Below the pieces are notes generated by a model. That model did no database searches. It was not told the origin of the DNA and was given only the letters and a program-made list of their open reading frames with translations. Of a stretch of DNA of 5,630 bases, positions 4,734 to 5,630 are shown in pieces; within the stretch, counting starts at the first letter, position 1; each line of letters opens with the position of its first letter. The position numbers were made by a program, and so were the translations under genes. The DNA comes from CAXTTV01 sp964247295. GTDB lineage: Bacteria > Chloroflexota > Ktedonobacteria > Ktedonobacterales > Ktedonobacteraceae. The stretch spans positions 1 through 5,630 of the forward strand of contig CAXTTV010000260.1 in assembly GCA_964247295.1 (NCBI GenBank), given 5' to 3'.

Positions 4734-5630
4734 TTACAATTCCTTTTGAATTTGTGTACCTGCCCTATCAAATACAACTTCTTTTGGCAGCGTGTTTTGA
4801 GCGACAATTGTTTCAGGTGTGTTTTTATAGGACAGCCTGCCACGCGTTGCCACTATAACGATCCCTGCCACAATTGCCCAGGCAACAGCCAATGATCCAA
4901 GCGCGAGAATCGCAAGCGTTGGTGTGAGTTTGCTAGTTGCCTCTTGCGCTAACTTTGGAACCAGGAACAGGGTGAAAGCTGGGACAGTATCAACGGCGGA
5001 GTGGAACAGGATCGCCATAAAGATGCTACCACGAGTATTATTATATATCATGGTCATGACGATTGCCATCATGATTGTCATAACAATGAAGAACAAAACC
5101 GCAATTACCCCCCCTACTTGATAAACTTTTCCCCAAATGCTCGCCATCAGCGGAATATGCCAGCAGCCCCAGATCACGCCAAGAATCAGGCTTCCGCGTA
5201 GAGGGCCATAACGTTCCTGTAATCTTGGCAGGGCGAATCCGCGCCAGCCCGGCTCTTCTCCCAGGGGAGAGCCAATCACCAGACCAACGATTACCGAGAT
5301 TATATAGACAACAAAGGCGATCAGGCCCTGGCTGCTAGCAAGTGGTGGCAATAGTTGTGGGGCCGATGTAACGAGGGCTGAGGATAAATTAACTATTAGC
5401 GGCAGAAGCACTGCCAGTAGATACCACTGGAAGCCTACACGAACCCGTACGATACTGCGAAGAAAACGACTGACCTCTGATCGCCCACCAACAGCATAAC
5501 TCATAATCAGCCCGGAGAGTGCTGGACCAAATGAGCCAAGAATAATAAAAGCAATGGTGAGACCGGTGACATTGGTATCTGTAGTGAAGGGAATGACCCC
5601 GATGCCCCCACCTTTAGAAAGGATCAACGG
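4734..5630 (-). CDS. CPBP-family intramembrane metalloprotease (partial, start outside the window)
   Basis: The visible 298 codons are a polytopic membrane protein of the CPBP (CAAX protease / bacteriocin-processing, Abi) family. These are membrane metalloproteases related to Rce1; bacterial members act in bacteriocin maturation or immunity and other regulated proteolysis, often with unknown substrates. Numbering from the TTG at 5627-5625, the three motifs are present: EEPGWRGF (124-131; Glu124, Glu125, Arg129), WGCWHIP (153-159; His157) and LFHSAVD (207-213; His209, Asp213), so catalysis should be intact. About seven hydrophobic segments are visible (roughly 21-45, 66-85, 101-120, 143-160, 171-195, 201-222, 236-260), followed by a hydrophilic tail of about 35 residues. 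The TTG at 5627 is not a credible start: the frame continues through CCG to the edge, and PLILSKGGG reads like the end of the family's first membrane helix, so that helix lies outside the window. Confidence 0.88.
   Translation of the reverse strand, partial: PLILSKGGGIGVIPFTTDTNVTGLTIAFIILGSFGPALSGLIMSYAVGGRSEVSRFLRSIVRVRVGFQWYLLAVLLPLIVNLSSALVTSAPQLLPPLASSQGLIAFVVYIISVIVGLVIGSPLGEEPGWRGFALPRLQERYGPLRGSLILGVIWGCWHIPLMASIWGKVYQVGGVIAVLFFIVMTIMMAIVMTMIYNNTRGSIFMAILFHSAVDTVPAFTLFLVPKLAQEATSKLTPTLAILALGSLAVAWAIVAGIVIVATRGRLSYKNTPETIVAQNTLPKEVVFDRAGTQIQKEL

Noticed and set aside
4924..5201. Two plus-strand frames opposite the CPBP protease gene
   Set aside because: They lie antisense to conserved membrane segments of the protease and have no recognisable motifs.
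5625..5627. TTG as the start codon of the CPBP protease
   Set aside because: The frame stays open to the window edge and the family's first membrane helix would be missing, so the true start is outside the window.

Overview
The window looks like ordinary chromosomal DNA from a free-living bacterium, roughly half G+C. It holds short single genes in alternating orientation, non-ATG starts on one gene, and mostly short intergenic gaps. The mix of an orphan receiver protein, a Pro/Gln/Tyr-tailed membrane protein, a TLGYGD potassium channel with a long soluble C-terminus and a CPBP protease would fit Chloroflexota such as Ktedonobacteria. That placement is an inference from general gene character, not from a marker gene.

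Layout from left to right. Positions 1-274 are mostly AT-rich and non-coding; the first ~41 bases may be the start of a gene leaving the window on the minus strand. At 275-619 (+) is a stand-alone, degenerate response-regulator receiver domain. It converges on a minus-strand gene (714-1211) for a small membrane-hairpin protein with a basic N-terminus and a low-complexity tail; a hairpin terminator (667-700) lies between them. A compact divergent promoter region (about 1297-1360) separates that gene from a plus-strand gene (1408-2280) for an unrecognised, mostly helical, HEAT-like protein. That gene overlaps tail to tail by 8 bp with a minus-strand fold-type II PLP enzyme of the serine/threonine dehydratase family (2273-3214, GTG start). 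A second divergent region (3215-3428) leads to a plus-strand potassium channel (3429-4580). The window ends with the C-terminal ~298 codons of a minus-strand CPBP-family membrane protease (4734 to the right edge; its start lies outside).

Adjacent genes are almost all convergent or divergent, so no multi-gene operon is visible and there is no sequence evidence that these genes act in one pathway. I found no tRNA, rRNA, CRISPR array, insertion sequence or attachment site. I do not see a convincing new multi-gene system. The items most worth a second look are the receiver domain lacking several phosphorylation-site residues, the large unnamed C-terminal domain of the potassium channel, the unrecognised helical protein, and a dyad inside a 19-bp promoter spacer upstream of the channel gene.
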